The position numbers and the translations under genes were made by a program. The notes below the pieces were generated by a model. It was not told the origin of the DNA. It saw only the letters and a list, made by a program, of their open reading frames with translations, and did not search any database. From Streptomyces sp. MA5143a (lineage in GTDB: Bacteria > Actinomycetota > Actinomycetes > Streptomycetales > Streptomycetaceae): DNA of 64,000 nucleotides. This document shows, one piece after another, positions 51,927 through 60,105 of this stretch. Where the stretch lies: assembly GCF_900290235.1 (NCBI RefSeq), contig NZ_OLMK01000088.1, positions 1 through 64,000 of the forward strand. Direction: 5' to 3'. Within the stretch, counting starts at the first letter, position 1, and each line of letters starts with the position of its first letter.

Positions 51927-53357
51927 ATGGGCTTGTACGCCCTTCCAGGACCAGGTGTCCGCCGCAAGATCCGCGGCCTGCTGCCGGCACTGTTCGTCGG
52001 CGTGCTCGCCGCGGCCGCCGCGCTGGTCGCGCCGCCGACCGCACACGCCGCCGAGAGCACGCTCGGCGCCGCGGCGGCGCAGAGCGGCCGCTACTTCGGT
52101 ACCGCCATCGCCTCGGGCAGGCTGGGCGACTCCGCGTACACGACGATCGCGAACCGTGAGTTCAACTCGGTGACGGCCGAGAACGAGATGAAGATCGACG
52201 CCACCGAGCCGCAGCGGGGTCAGTTCAACTTCTCCGGCGCCGACCGCGTCTTCAACTGGGCGGTGCAGAACGGCAAGCAGGTGCGCGGCCACACCCTGGC
52301 CTGGCACTCCCAGCAGCCCGGCTGGATGCAGAGCCTCAGCGGCAGCAACCTGCGCCAGGCGATGATCGGCCACATCAACGGCGTGATGGCGCACTACAAG
52401 GGCAAGATCGTTCAGTGGGACGTCGTGAACGAGGCCTTCGCCGACGGCAACTCGGGAGCCCGTCGCGACTCCAACCTGCAACGCACCGGCAACGACTGGA
52501 TCGAGGTCGCCTTCCGCACCGCGCGTGCCGCCGACCCGGCCGCCAAGCTCTGCTACAACGACTACAACGTCGAGAACTGGACCTGGGCCAAGACCCAGGC
52601 GATGTACTCCATGGTCCGGGACTTCAAGCAGCGTGGCGTGCCCATCGACTGCGTGGGCTTCCAGTCGCACTTCAACAACGACAGCCCGTACAACAGCAAC
52701 TTCCGCACCACCCTGCAGAACTTCGCCGCCCTCGGCGTCGACGTGGCCATCACCGAACTCGACATCCAGGGCGCCTCGGGCACGACCTACGCCAACGTGG
52801 TCAACGACTGCCTGGCCGTCCCGCGCTGCCTCGGCATCACCGTCTGGGGTGTGCGCGACTCCGACTCCTGGCGACCGGAGCACTCGCCGCTGCTGTTCAA
52901 CCGCGACGGAAGCAAGAAGCCCGCCTACACCTCCGTCCTCAACGCACTGAACGGCGGTACCCCCACGCCGCCTTCGGACGCCAAACCGGTCAAGGGCGTC
53001 GGTTCGGGCCGCTGTGTCGACGTGCCCGGTAGCGCTACCGCCGACGGCACCCAGGTCCAACTGTGGGACTGCCACAGCGGCACCAACCAGCAGTGGACGT
53101 ACACCGCGGCCGGCGAACTGAGGGTCTACGGCAACAAGTGTCTGGACGCGGCCGGGACCGGCAACGGCACCAAGGTCCAGATCTACGGGTGCTGGGGCGG
53201 GGACAACCAGAAGTGGCGCCTCAACTCCGACGGAACCATCGTCGGCGTCCAGTCCGGCCTGTGCCTCGACACCGCGTCGGGCGGCACCGCCAACGGCACC
53301 CCGATCCAGATCTCCACCTGCTCGAACAGCGGCAGCCAGCGCTGGACCCGCACCTGA
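51927..53357 (+). CDS. xlnA: Secreted endo-1,4-beta-xylanase (GH10) with ricin B (CBM13)
   Basis: A 476-residue xylanase. Signal peptide to about residue 43 (AHAAES). The GH10 barrel has E169 (acid/base, DVVNEAF) and E277 (nucleophile, ITELDIQG). The C-terminal CBM13 trefoil (about 352-476) has three QQW/QKW/QRW-type motifs with paired cysteines. It cuts xylan internally outside the cell. The ATG is 8 bases after GGAGG. Length and layout equal Streptomyces XlnA. The upstream palindromes suggest induction by xylooligosaccharides. Confidence 0.95.
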   Translation: MGLYALPGPGVRRKIRGLLPALFVGVLAAAAALVAPPTAHAAESTLGAAAAQSGRYFGTAIASGRLGDSAYTTIANREFNSVTAENEMKIDATEPQRGQFNFSGADRVFNWAVQNGKQVRGHTLAWHSQQPGWMQSLSGSNLRQAMIGHINGVMAHYKGKIVQWDVVNEAFADGNSGARRDSNLQRTGNDWIEVAFRTARAADPAAKLCYNDYNVENWTWAKTQAMYSMVRDFKQRGVPIDCVGFQSHFNNDSPYNSNFRTTLQNFAALGVDVAITELDIQGASGTTYANVVNDCLAVPRCLGITVWGVRDSDSWRPEHSPLLFNRDGSKKPAYTSVLNALNGGTPTPPSDAKPVKGVGSGRCVDVPGSATADGTQVQLWDCHSGTNQQWTYTAAGELRVYGNKCLDAAGTGNGTKVQIYGCWGGDNQKWRLNSDGTIVGVQSGLCLDTASGGTANGTPIQISTCSNSGSQRWTRT

Positions 53358-53371
53358 TCGCTGGGGGTTCG

Positions 53372-53398
53372 GGGTCGCCGCCGTGGTGGCGGCGACCC
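53372..53398 (+). terminator. Terminator of the xylanase gene
   Basis: GGGTCGCCGCC and GGCGGCGACCC, 11-bp stem and 5-base loop, 14 bases past the stop. Confidence 0.75.
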
Positions 53399-53491
53399 TC
53401 CCACCGGGCCTGCTCGGCGCGGCCGGGACGTATATCAAGGAGGGGGCGCCTTCGCCGTGCCGTCAGACCTCGACCCGTCCGGCGGCGGTCG

Positions 53492-53543
53492 GTCCGGCGG
53501 GTCAGTCCGGCGGGTCAGCCCGGCGGGTCAGCCCGGCGGGTCA
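53492..53543. repeat. Four tandem 13-bp repeats
   Basis: Units GTCCGGCGGGTCA, GTCCGGCGGGTCA, GCCCGGCGGGTCA, GCCCGGCGGGTCA. They lie between the xylanase terminator and gene remnants. Confidence 0.9.
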
Positions 53544-53705
53544 GTCCGGGGGCAGGCGCAGCTCCGTCTCCGCGCCCCCCTCCGGGTGGTTGCGGAACGT
53601 CAGGCGGGCGCCGAGCAGGCGGGCCTGACCGGTGGCGATGGTCAGGCCGAGGCCGGTGCCGCCGGTCCGGGAGCCCGTACGGTTGGGCGCGGCGAGGGGC
53701 CGGAA
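53541..53705 (-). pseudogene. C-terminal remnant of a sensor histidine kinase
   Basis: The minus-strand frame ends with RTGGTGLGLTIATGQARLLG and RLTFRNHPEGGAETELRLPPD, the final G2 box and last strand of a two-component kinase ATPase domain. No HisKA or upstream part remains; at about 53700 the similarity stops abruptly where the protease remnant begins. Confidence 0.6.
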
Positions 53706-53895
53706 CCTCAAGTCGCTGTCGGTGTACGTCTCGTACGACGTCGGCAGGACCTGGAAGAAGACCGAAGTCCGGAACGGAGGGATCACGGTGAAGAACCCGG
53801 CGAAGGGGAAGGGGATCTCCCTCCGCGCCGAGATCATCGACAGGAAGGGCAACAGGTCGACGATCTCGATCCACAACGCCTACTACGGCAAGTGA
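53703..53895 (+). pseudogene. C-terminal remnant of a secreted serine peptidase-like protein
   Basis: The plus-strand frame gives SLSVYVSYDVGRTWKKT then ISLRAEIIDRKGNRSTI, ending at 53895. It resembles the C-terminal beta domains attached to Streptomyces S8 peptidases. No catalytic part is present, and its end overlaps the AraC gene stop by 13 bases. Together with the adjacent kinase remnant it marks a deletion or recombination junction. Confidence 0.5.
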
Positions 53896-54887
53896 GGCCG
53901 AGGATTCACTGACAAGGGTCGGTCTGCCGGTAGCAGAGAACCCGGCCTTGCGGCCGTGGTGGCGCGGTAGCCGCTGGGGCTCAGGCCCTTGAGGCGTTTG
54001 AACGCGGCGCTGAAGCCGAAGGCGTCGGCGTAACCGACCGACCTGGCGATCTCGGCGATGCCGAGGTCGGTGTCGGACAGCAGCACTTCGGCCTCGTCCA
54101 TGCGGCATTCGGTGAGGTAGGCGAGCGGCGGACGGCCCATCAGCAGGGTGAAGCGCTTGGCGAACAGTGCCCGTGAGACGCCGGAGCGAGCGGCCAGGGA
54201 GGCCACCGTCCAGCGTGCGGCGGGCCGGTCGTGGAAGGACTGCAAGGCGGGCGCGAGGACCGGGTCGGCGAGGCCGCGGTACCAACTGGGCGCGTCGGCG
54301 CCCGCCTTGCCGAACCAGCTGCGCAGGGTGCACACCAGGGCCCAGTCGAGGAGCCGGTCCATCAACGCCTGTGAGCCGGCCGAGTGTTGGGCGGCGTCGG
54401 CGGCGGCCGTCTCCAGCCAGGCGCAGACCTCGGCGTCCTCCTCGACCACCAGGACGGGAGGCAGGGCACGCAGGAGCCGCTCATGGCGGTGGCCCGAGGC
54501 GCGGTAGGCGCCCACGATCAACGCGGTCGCCTCCTGCGAGTCGGCGCCCCAGTGGATACCGGCCAGTTCCTGGGCGGTGCAGTCGGCACTCTCGGTGAAA
54601 CAGGCGATCTCGTACGCGGCACGGGGCCCGCGCACGGTGGTGGGGTGGTCCACGAGATGGAACGGTTCGGGTCCGCGCACGATGGCGGTGTCACCGGCAC
54701 CGATCGTCCGTTCCGTTCCGTCGGGGAGCAGCAGCGTGCCACCGCCCCGCAGCACGCTGATCATGACGAGCGGCGCGGCGTCGGCGAAGCGGATGGTCCA
54801 GGGCGCCGCCAGTACGGCGTGACAGACGACCGAGCCCTCGGCCCGGATGCCGCTCAGCAGCGAACTCAGAGGATCCACGGCGCACAT
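53883..54887 (-). CDS. AraC-family transcriptional regulator
   Basis: A 334-residue regulator. A cupin-like N-terminal sensory domain (MISVLRGGGTLLLPDGTERT) precedes the C-terminal AraC double helix-turn-helix (SGVSRALFAKRF and ARSVGYADAFGFSAAFKRLKG with the GLSPSGYR end). The start at 54887 follows GGAG by 10 bases. It is divergent from an NAD(P)H quinone reductase and probably controls it; an inverted repeat CGTAGACGATC...GATCATCTACG spans 54888-54937. Confidence 0.9.
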   Translation of the reverse strand: MCAVDPLSSLLSGIRAEGSVVCHAVLAAPWTIRFADAAPLVMISVLRGGGTLLLPDGTERTIGAGDTAIVRGPEPFHLVDHPTTVRGPRAAYEIACFTESADCTAQELAGIHWGADSQEATALIVGAYRASGHRHERLLRALPPVLVVEEDAEVCAWLETAAADAAQHSAGSQALMDRLLDWALVCTLRSWFGKAGADAPSWYRGLADPVLAPALQSFHDRPAARWTVASLAARSGVSRALFAKRFTLLMGRPPLAYLTECRMDEAEVLLSDTDLGIAEIARSVGYADAFGFSAAFKRLKGLSPSGYRATTAARPGSLLPADRPLSVNPRPHLP

Positions 54888-54937
54888 CGTAGACGATCTC
54901 CTATGTTTCCGAGCGGATCTCCCATGGATCATCTACG
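54888..54937. promoter_or_regulatory. Inverted repeat in the araC/quinone-reductase intergenic region
   Basis: CGTAGACGATC (54888-54898) and GATCATCTACG (54927-54937) differ at one position as inverted arms; GATCTCC is also repeated directly within. Candidate AraC operator. Confidence 0.5.
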
Positions 54938-54994
54938 CCGTCGGGGCTGTACTGGAGTCGTTCATCGGACCGACCGAGACCAGCGGGAGACACC

Positions 54995-55672
54995 GTGACG
55001 CAAGCCGACAGCCGTGCCACAGCACTCGTCGTCGTCGCACACCACCGCACCGATTCCCTCACCGCGCACACGGCCGGGCGGGCCGCCGCCCGGCTCGAGG
55101 CCGCCGGCTACCGCGTCGACCTTCTCGACCTGCACGCCGAGGGGTTCGACCCTCGGATGAACGTGGCGGACCAGCCGGACTGGGGCGACCGGGAGAAGAG
55201 GTACTCGGACGAGGTGCACGCGCACATGCGGCGCGTCCTCGACGCCGATGCCGTCGTCGCCGTCTTCCCGGTGTACTGGCAGAGCGTGCCCGCCATCCTC
55301 AAGGGCTGGATCGACCGCGTATGGAACTACGGGTTCGCCTACGGACGCAGCGAGCCCCGCCTCGCCGGCAAACGCATCCTGTGGCTGGGCCTGGCCGGCG
55401 CCACTGCCGACGATCCCCTCGTGGAGGGGATGCGGAGCGTCCTCGAGACCAGTCTGAGCGAGGGCATCGCCTCCTACTGCGGCTTCTCCCACTCCACCGT
55501 CGGCCTTCTCACCGACGCGGAGGAGCGCCCGCAGCGCGTCGACGCCGAGGGCAACCTCCTGGTCGGCGACGCGGTCACCGGCGCCGAACGGGAGGCGCAG
55601 TACGCGGACTTCGACCGCCGTGCCGAGGAGTTCGTGGAGAAGCTCCTCGCCGAGGAGAGTGCGGCGGTCTGA
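54995..55672 (+). CDS. NAD(P)H quinone oxidoreductase (MdaB/YabF type flavodoxin-like)
   Basis: A 225-residue flavoprotein. The flavodoxin-like fold shows VVAHHRTDSLT (FMN loop), FPVYWQSVPAILKGWIDRVWNYGFAYG and WLGLAGA. The GTG start follows GGGAG 5 bases upstream. It reduces quinones or similar electrophiles with two electrons. It is divergent from, and probably regulated by, the AraC protein. Confidence 0.9.
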   Translation: MTQADSRATALVVVAHHRTDSLTAHTAGRAAARLEAAGYRVDLLDLHAEGFDPRMNVADQPDWGDREKRYSDEVHAHMRRVLDADAVVAVFPVYWQSVPAILKGWIDRVWNYGFAYGRSEPRLAGKRILWLGLAGATADDPLVEGMRSVLETSLSEGIASYCGFSHSTVGLLTDAEERPQRVDAEGNLLVGDAVTGAEREAQYADFDRRAEEFVEKLLAEESAAV

Positions 55673-55693
55673 GCGCCAGGGGGCGTTGGTGGT

Positions 55694-55730
55694 GCGCGTC
55701 AGGTCCGCGTGTGCCGCGGACCTGACGCGC
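55694..55730. terminator. Terminator between quinone reductase and the hypothetical gene
   Basis: A perfect 16-bp stem GCGCGTCAGGTCCGCG/CGCGGACCTGACGCGC with a 5-base loop, between convergent genes. Confidence 0.85.
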
Positions 55731-55753
55731 ATCCAATGGGGCGTTTCCCGCCG

Positions 55754-56074
55754 CTACATGGCCTGCGGGCCGTCAAGTTCCCGTCGGGCGGCGAGCGCTC
55801 TGGCCAGCATCTTGGCGCGGTAGGGGTTCGCGGCGTCGAGGGCCGTCGCCACCGCCACCGCCTCGTCCAGGAGGGCCAGCCGCTGCCCGGGCAGCTCCCG
55901 CACCAGCGGCGAGGCGCTGGCCTCCACCAGGACGTACGCCAACTTCGACCCGTACACCTCCGGCTCGACCTGCGTCAGCAGGCGGTAGATCCACAGCCCT
56001 TCGACGCCGCGCACCACCCGCCGGTTCGCGCTGAGCAGCTGGACCTTCGCCCGCAGAACCATGTCCTGATCCAT
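55754..56074 (-). CDS. Conserved hypothetical protein
   Basis: A 106-residue all-helical-looking protein that I do not recognise. Segments such as NRRVVRGVEGLWIYRLLTQV and ANPYRAKMLARALAARREL are amphipathic. GGGGGATC precedes the ATG. A 20-bp perfect palindrome is 35 bases upstream. No function is proposed. Confidence 0.6.
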   Translation of the reverse strand: MDQDMVLRAKVQLLSANRRVVRGVEGLWIYRLLTQVEPEVYGSKLAYVLVEASASPLVRELPGQRLALLDEAVAVATALDAANPYRAKMLARALAARRELDGPQAM

Positions 56075-56379
56075 CGATCCCCCTTCGTACCCTCACCCCC
56101 TCCGACCCGTCCCGTCGCGCGACGGGACAGCACAGCGAACGCGCCGGCAGCCGGGAACGGATGCCGACACGGACGTCGGAGAGTGGATGACGACGAGTCT
56201 GCGGGCGGACCACCACCCGCGACAAGCCCGAACGGACGTGCGCTCCGTCCTACCGAAACCGCCTCCGAACAGGCATGATGGATCTGACACTCGCTGCTGG
56301 TACTGCGTGCCGTCGGCCAAGACCGTCAACGGATCCGCCGAAGCTTCCCGGTGGCGGGTTCTCTGGGCAGACTGGGCGC
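56075..56379. other. 305-base intergenic region
   Basis: A divergent gap between the hypothetical gene and the TerD-VWA gene. It holds the palindrome at 56109-56128; no gene is supported. Confidence 0.5.
56109..56128. promoter_or_regulatory. 20-bp perfect palindrome
   Basis: GTCCCGTCGC-GCGACGGGAC, no spacer. Could be a repressor site or a hairpin in the leader of either divergent gene. Confidence 0.5.
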
Positions 56380-57768
56380 ATGACAGCAACATCGATGGCC
56401 AAAGGCGGCAACCTTCCCGTCGCCGCCAAGGCGGTGCACGTCGAGCTCGGCTGGTCCGGGAGCCCCGGAGGGCCGGACGCCGATGCCTCGGCGCTGCTGC
56501 TCGGCACCGACGGGCGCGTGAGGGACGACGGGGACTTCGTCTTCTACAACCAGCCCCAGCACGCTTCGGGTGCCGTGCGCCACCTGGGCAAGCGGAGCGA
56601 CGGTGCCGGGACGACGGACACCGTCGGGGTGGACCTGGAGGCCCTGGAGCCGGGGATCGACCGGGTCGTTCTCGGCGCTTCCGCGGACGGCGGTACCTTC
56701 GGCCAGTTGTCCGGTCTGCGGCTGCGGCTGCTGGACGCCGCGACGGGCGGGCAGCTGGCGTTGTTCGAGATGCAGGCGACGACGGAGACCGCGTTCATCG
56801 GCGGAGAACTGTACCGGCGGGCCGGTCAGTGGAAGTTCCGCGCCGTGGGACAGGGATACGCGTCCGGACTCGCGGGGCTGGCCACCGACTTCGGGATCAG
56901 CGTGGACGAAGACCCGGCCGCCACCACGCCGACGGCTTCCTCCGCGGCCACACCCGCGCCTCCTCCCCCTCCCACGCCCGCCGCCCCGGGGACACCCGCC
57001 CCGCGGCTCGTCAAGGGCGAGGAGCGGTTGCCGGTGGACATGCGCAAGCGGCTTTCCCTGCGCAAGGAGCAGGTGGCCGTCAGTCTGCGCAAGCACGGGG
57101 CGGAGGGGGTGACCGCGCGCGTCATCCTGGTCCTGGACGCCTCCGGGTCGATGTCGATGCTGTACTCGAAGGGCGTCGTCGCCGACGTCGTCGAGCGGAT
57201 GGCCGCGGTGGCCGCGCAGCTCGACGACGACGGGGAGATGCAGGCATGGACGTTCGCGTCGAACCCGGCCCGGCTGCCGGACCTCACGCTGGGCGACCTG
57301 CCGCAGTGGCTCCAGCACCATGTCCGGGTCGGTGAACTGGCGTTGTTCCGGCGCAAGAAGCCACCGAAGGGACTGCTGCCGGGCCAGGTGGACATGCGCG
57401 CGGTCGGCATCCAGAACGAGGAACAGAAGGTGATCGCCGAGGTGCGGACCTACGTCAGGGAACACCCGGCGGCGGCCCCGACCCTGGTTCTCTTCTTCTC
57501 CGACGGCGGCGTCTACCGGAACAAGGAGATCGAGACCGAGCTGCGCGAGGCGGTGGACGAACCGGTCTTCTGGCAGTTCGTCGGACTGGGACGCGCTCAG
57601 TACGGCGTCCTGGAACGGTTCGACACGCTCCCGGGCCGACGCGTCGACAACGTCGGATTCTTCGCCGTCGACGACATCAGCCGCGTACCGGACACAGAGC
57701 TCTACGACCGGCTGCTGTCCGAGTTCCCCTCGTGGATCCGCGAGGCACGGCGACTGCACATCATCTGA
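56380..57768 (+). CDS. TerD-domain/von Willebrand factor A fusion protein
   Basis: A 462-residue protein. The N-terminal 180 residues are TerD-like (FVFYNQPQHASGAVRHLG and DRVVLGASADGGTFGQ). A Pro/Ala-rich linker (about 185-225) precedes a VWA domain with MIDAS LVLDASGSMS and a later LFFSDGGVYR. Ter proteins in Streptomyces act in calcium-dependent stress and development systems. The ATG at 56380 has no obvious ribosome site but is the first residue of the conserved part. Confidence 0.88.
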   Translation: MTATSMAKGGNLPVAAKAVHVELGWSGSPGGPDADASALLLGTDGRVRDDGDFVFYNQPQHASGAVRHLGKRSDGAGTTDTVGVDLEALEPGIDRVVLGASADGGTFGQLSGLRLRLLDAATGGQLALFEMQATTETAFIGGELYRRAGQWKFRAVGQGYASGLAGLATDFGISVDEDPAATTPTASSAATPAPPPPPTPAAPGTPAPRLVKGEERLPVDMRKRLSLRKEQVAVSLRKHGAEGVTARVILVLDASGSMSMLYSKGVVADVVERMAAVAAQLDDDGEMQAWTFASNPARLPDLTLGDLPQWLQHHVRVGELALFRRKKPPKGLLPGQVDMRAVGIQNEEQKVIAEVRTYVREHPAAAPTLVLFFSDGGVYRNKEIETELREAVDEPVFWQFVGLGRAQYGVLERFDTLPGRRVDNVGFFAVDDISRVPDTELYDRLLSEFPSWIREARRLHII

Positions 57769-57843
57769 GCCGGCCTGGGTTCTCCTCGCACCGTCAGGTC
57801 TCCGCAACGCCGACTGTCTGCCGGCGCATGCGTCTTCCGCCTG

Positions 57844-58572
57844 GTGAGCGACACTGGTCCCGTGATTGTCGAACGCGCGTACGCTCATCTCTCCTCGTAC
57901 GACGAGGACGCCTGGCCCTGGTCGGTGCCCTGCGTCCGCCAGCTGCTCGACGAAGGGCTGCGCTTCACCGCACCGGTGACCTTTCTGGTCGGTGAGAACG
58001 GTTCGGGGAAGTCGACCCTGGTCGAGGCGCTGGCCGAGGGGTTCGGGCTGGACTCGTACGGCGGCTCCCACGACTGGCGCCACGCCCCCTCGCGGGGCAA
58101 GTCGGAACTCGGCGGGCGGATGAAGTTCGACGCGACCTCACGCGGGCGCCGCATGATGACCAGTTGGTCGGCCCGCAAGGGCTTCTTCCTGCGGGCCGAG
58201 ACCGCGTGGGACGCCCTGGACCGGGAGGGTTTCTCGCCGGACTCGGTCAGCCACGGTGAGGGCTTTCTCGCGGCGCTCCGCGGGAAGTTCCTCGACCCGG
58301 GGCTCTATGTTCTCGACGAGCCGGAGGCCGCGCTCTCCTTCTCGTCGTGCCTGGAGCTGATCGGGCACCTCGACCGGTTGGCCGGGGAGGGCGGCCAGGT
58401 CGTCTGTGCCACCCACTCCCCCTTGCTCACCGCCCTGCCGGGCGCGGACATCATCGAGGTCGGCGAGCACGGCATGCGCCGGGTCGCCTGGCAGGAGCTC
58501 GGCATCGTGGATCACTGGCGGCGCTATCTCGCCGACCCGCACGCCTATCTGCGGCACATCGTCGAACCATAG
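57844..58572 (+). CDS. AAA-type ATPase (ABC/SMC-like NTPase)
   Basis: A 242-residue ATPase. Walker A GENGSGKST lies near residues 49-57, Walker B is LYVLDEPEAALS, and an H/switch ATHSPLL follows. The SVSHGEGFLAAL segment plays the signature role. It belongs to the small ATPases with the AAA_23/AAA_21-like domain. It follows the TerD-VWA gene by 75 bases and is tail-to-tail with cvnD. Functional partner unclear; start may be the GTG at 57844 or one 17 bases on. Confidence 0.82.
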   Translation: MSDTGPVIVERAYAHLSSYDEDAWPWSVPCVRQLLDEGLRFTAPVTFLVGENGSGKSTLVEALAEGFGLDSYGGSHDWRHAPSRGKSELGGRMKFDATSRGRRMMTSWSARKGFFLRAETAWDALDREGFSPDSVSHGEGFLAALRGKFLDPGLYVLDEPEAALSFSSCLELIGHLDRLAGEGGQVVCATHSPLLTALPGADIIEVGEHGMRRVAWQELGIVDHWRRYLADPHAYLRHIVEP

Positions 58573-58590
58573 GCCGTGCCCCCCTCACCG

Positions 58591-59205
58591 TCACGTCGCC
58601 GCGGCCGCCTGGGCGCGGGACAGGGCGACGTCGAGGACGACGAGCAGCGCGTCCCGCACCGAGCCGGTCCGGCGGGCGTCGAAGACGGTCAGCGGTACGT
58701 GGTCGGCGATGTCCAGCGCCCACCGCACTTCTTCCAGGTCGTGTTCGACCTCTCCGTCGAAGGCGTTGACGGCGACCGCGAACGGGATGCGCTTGTGTTC
58801 GAAGTAGTCCACGGCCGCGTAGCAGTCGTCGAGGCGGCGGGTGTCGACGATGACCAGGGCGCCGACCGCGCCGTCGACGATGTCGTCCCACATGAAGCCG
58901 AAGCGGTCCTGGCCCGGTGTGCCGAACAGGTACAGCTTCAGGGTCGGGTCGAGGGTGATGCAGCCGAAGTCCATGGCGACGGTGGTGGTGGTCTTGTCGG
59001 GCGTGTGCGTGAGGTCGTCCACACCCGCGGCGACCTCGGTGATCGCGGCCTCGGTGGTGAGGGGGCGGATCTCCGAGATCGACCCCACGGTGGTGGTCTT
59101 GCCGACCCCGAAGCCGCCGGCGATGACCAGCTTGACCGGCAGCGGCGGCTGTTCAACCGCTGTCGCGGAGTGTGCCCCGTGAGTCGGGGACGGCACGGAG
59201 ACCAT
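58591..59205 (-). CDS. cvnD: Conservon GTP-binding protein CvnD
   Basis: A 204-residue Ras-like GTPase of the MglA/CvnD type. The P-loop is GGFGVGKTT, TPGQDRFGF is the switch-II region, and VIVDTRRLDD and NAFDG are the nucleotide base motif region. It is the last gene of the cvnABCD operon; its start overlaps the end of the cvnC gene by 53 bases. It acts with the sensor CvnA and the roadblock CvnB as a membrane-associated signalling complex. Confidence 0.93.
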   Translation of the reverse strand: MVSVPSPTHGAHSATAVEQPPLPVKLVIAGGFGVGKTTTVGSISEIRPLTTEAAITEVAAGVDDLTHTPDKTTTTVAMDFGCITLDPTLKLYLFGTPGQDRFGFMWDDIVDGAVGALVIVDTRRLDDCYAAVDYFEHKRIPFAVAVNAFDGEVEHDLEEVRWALDIADHVPLTVFDARRTGSVRDALLVVLDVALSRAQAAAAT

Positions 59206-59602
59206 TGATAACCCTTCGCAGTACGGAGATGTCCTGGGCGGCCCGGGCGTGCGGCACATAGATCGCCAGGTGCCCTGCGGCACACAGGTCCTCGGCGAGC
59301 ACGCGGACGACGTTGAGGTGCAGGCGCAGGCGGGCGGCCAGTTCCGCGACCGACTGCGGCCGTCGGCAGGCGGCGACGATGTCGTGGTGCTCGAAGGCGA
59401 GTTTGCCGAGGACGCTGAGCCCGGCCGCCGTCGACACGATCTGGGTCTCGATCGGGATCGGTGCCGCCGCGCCTCCCCCCGACACCCGGCCGGCGGTCAG
59501 CAGGAACGGTCGGACCGCGGGAGCCCGGCCGACCGCGGCCTCCTCTTCATCGTCCCAAGTCCCTTCCTCTGTCTCCTGTGGTTCTCGTCCACCGGCCACC
59601 AT
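59153..59602 (-). CDS. cvnC: Conservon DUF742 protein CvnC
   Basis: A 149-residue DUF742 protein. The VRPFLLTAGR start and the helix-turn-helix-like SVAELAARLRLHLNVVRVLAEDL are family features. It is located between cvnB and cvnD and overlaps cvnD. DUF742 proteins interact with the CvnA/CvnD complex. Confidence 0.93.
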   Translation of the reverse strand: MVAGGREPQETEEGTWDDEEEAAVGRAPAVRPFLLTAGRVSGGGAAAPIPIETQIVSTAAGLSVLGKLAFEHHDIVAACRRPQSVAELAARLRLHLNVVRVLAEDLCAAGHLAIYVPHARAAQDISVLRRVINGLRAVPDSRGTLRDSG

Positions 59603-59628
59603 GACGACCTCCTGCCTCGCGGGATGGG

Positions 59629-60105
59629 TCAGCCGACCACGGGGGCGCCGACGCTGTTCTTCAGCTCCATCACCAGTTGCGGGGTGAGCGCTGCTCCGGC
59701 GCGGTTGGCGAAGAGGGTCATCTCATAGGCGATGTTGCCGAGTTTCGCCTCCTTGGAGGCGACCACGCCGAGTACGGCGCCGTTTCCGATGGCGGACACC
59801 AGTACGTGGCCGCCCTCCAGATCGATGATGACCTTGTTGAGGCCGCCGAGGCCGTAGTTGCCGGAGACCCCGGCGGCGAGGCTGGTGACGCCGGACACGA
59901 TCGCGGCGAGCCGCTCCGAGTCCGCCCTGTCGCGCAGTTGGGAGACCGCGATCAGCAGACCGTCGGAGGACACCGCGATGGCGTCGACGACGCCGGCGGT
60001 CTCCGTGGCGAAACGGTCGAGCAGCCAGGTGAAGTCGGCCGCGGCGGTGCGCAGATCGGTGGGCTTCGCCTGTTCGGGGGTGCTGTCATCTGTCGACATG
60101 GTCAC
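59629..60105 (-). CDS. cvnB: Conservon roadblock/LC7 protein CvnB
   Basis: A 158-residue roadblock/LC7 domain protein. VDAIAVSSDGLLIAVS and GGHVLVSAIGNGAVLGVV are the two conserved strands. Start is GTG at 60105 with GGAG 7 bases upstream; it overlaps cvnA's stop (GTGA). It is likely a GTPase-activating or scaffolding partner of CvnD. Confidence 0.93.
   Translation of the reverse strand: MTMSTDDSTPEQAKPTDLRTAAADFTWLLDRFATETAGVVDAIAVSSDGLLIAVSQLRDRADSERLAAIVSGVTSLAAGVSGNYGLGGLNKVIIDLEGGHVLVSAIGNGAVLGVVASKEAKLGNIAYEMTLFANRAGAALTPQLVMELKNSVGAPVVG

Noticed and set aside
53492..53543. Possible CRISPR array or attachment site
   Set aside because: Direct 13-bp tandem units with no spacers, no integrase and no tRNA nearby.
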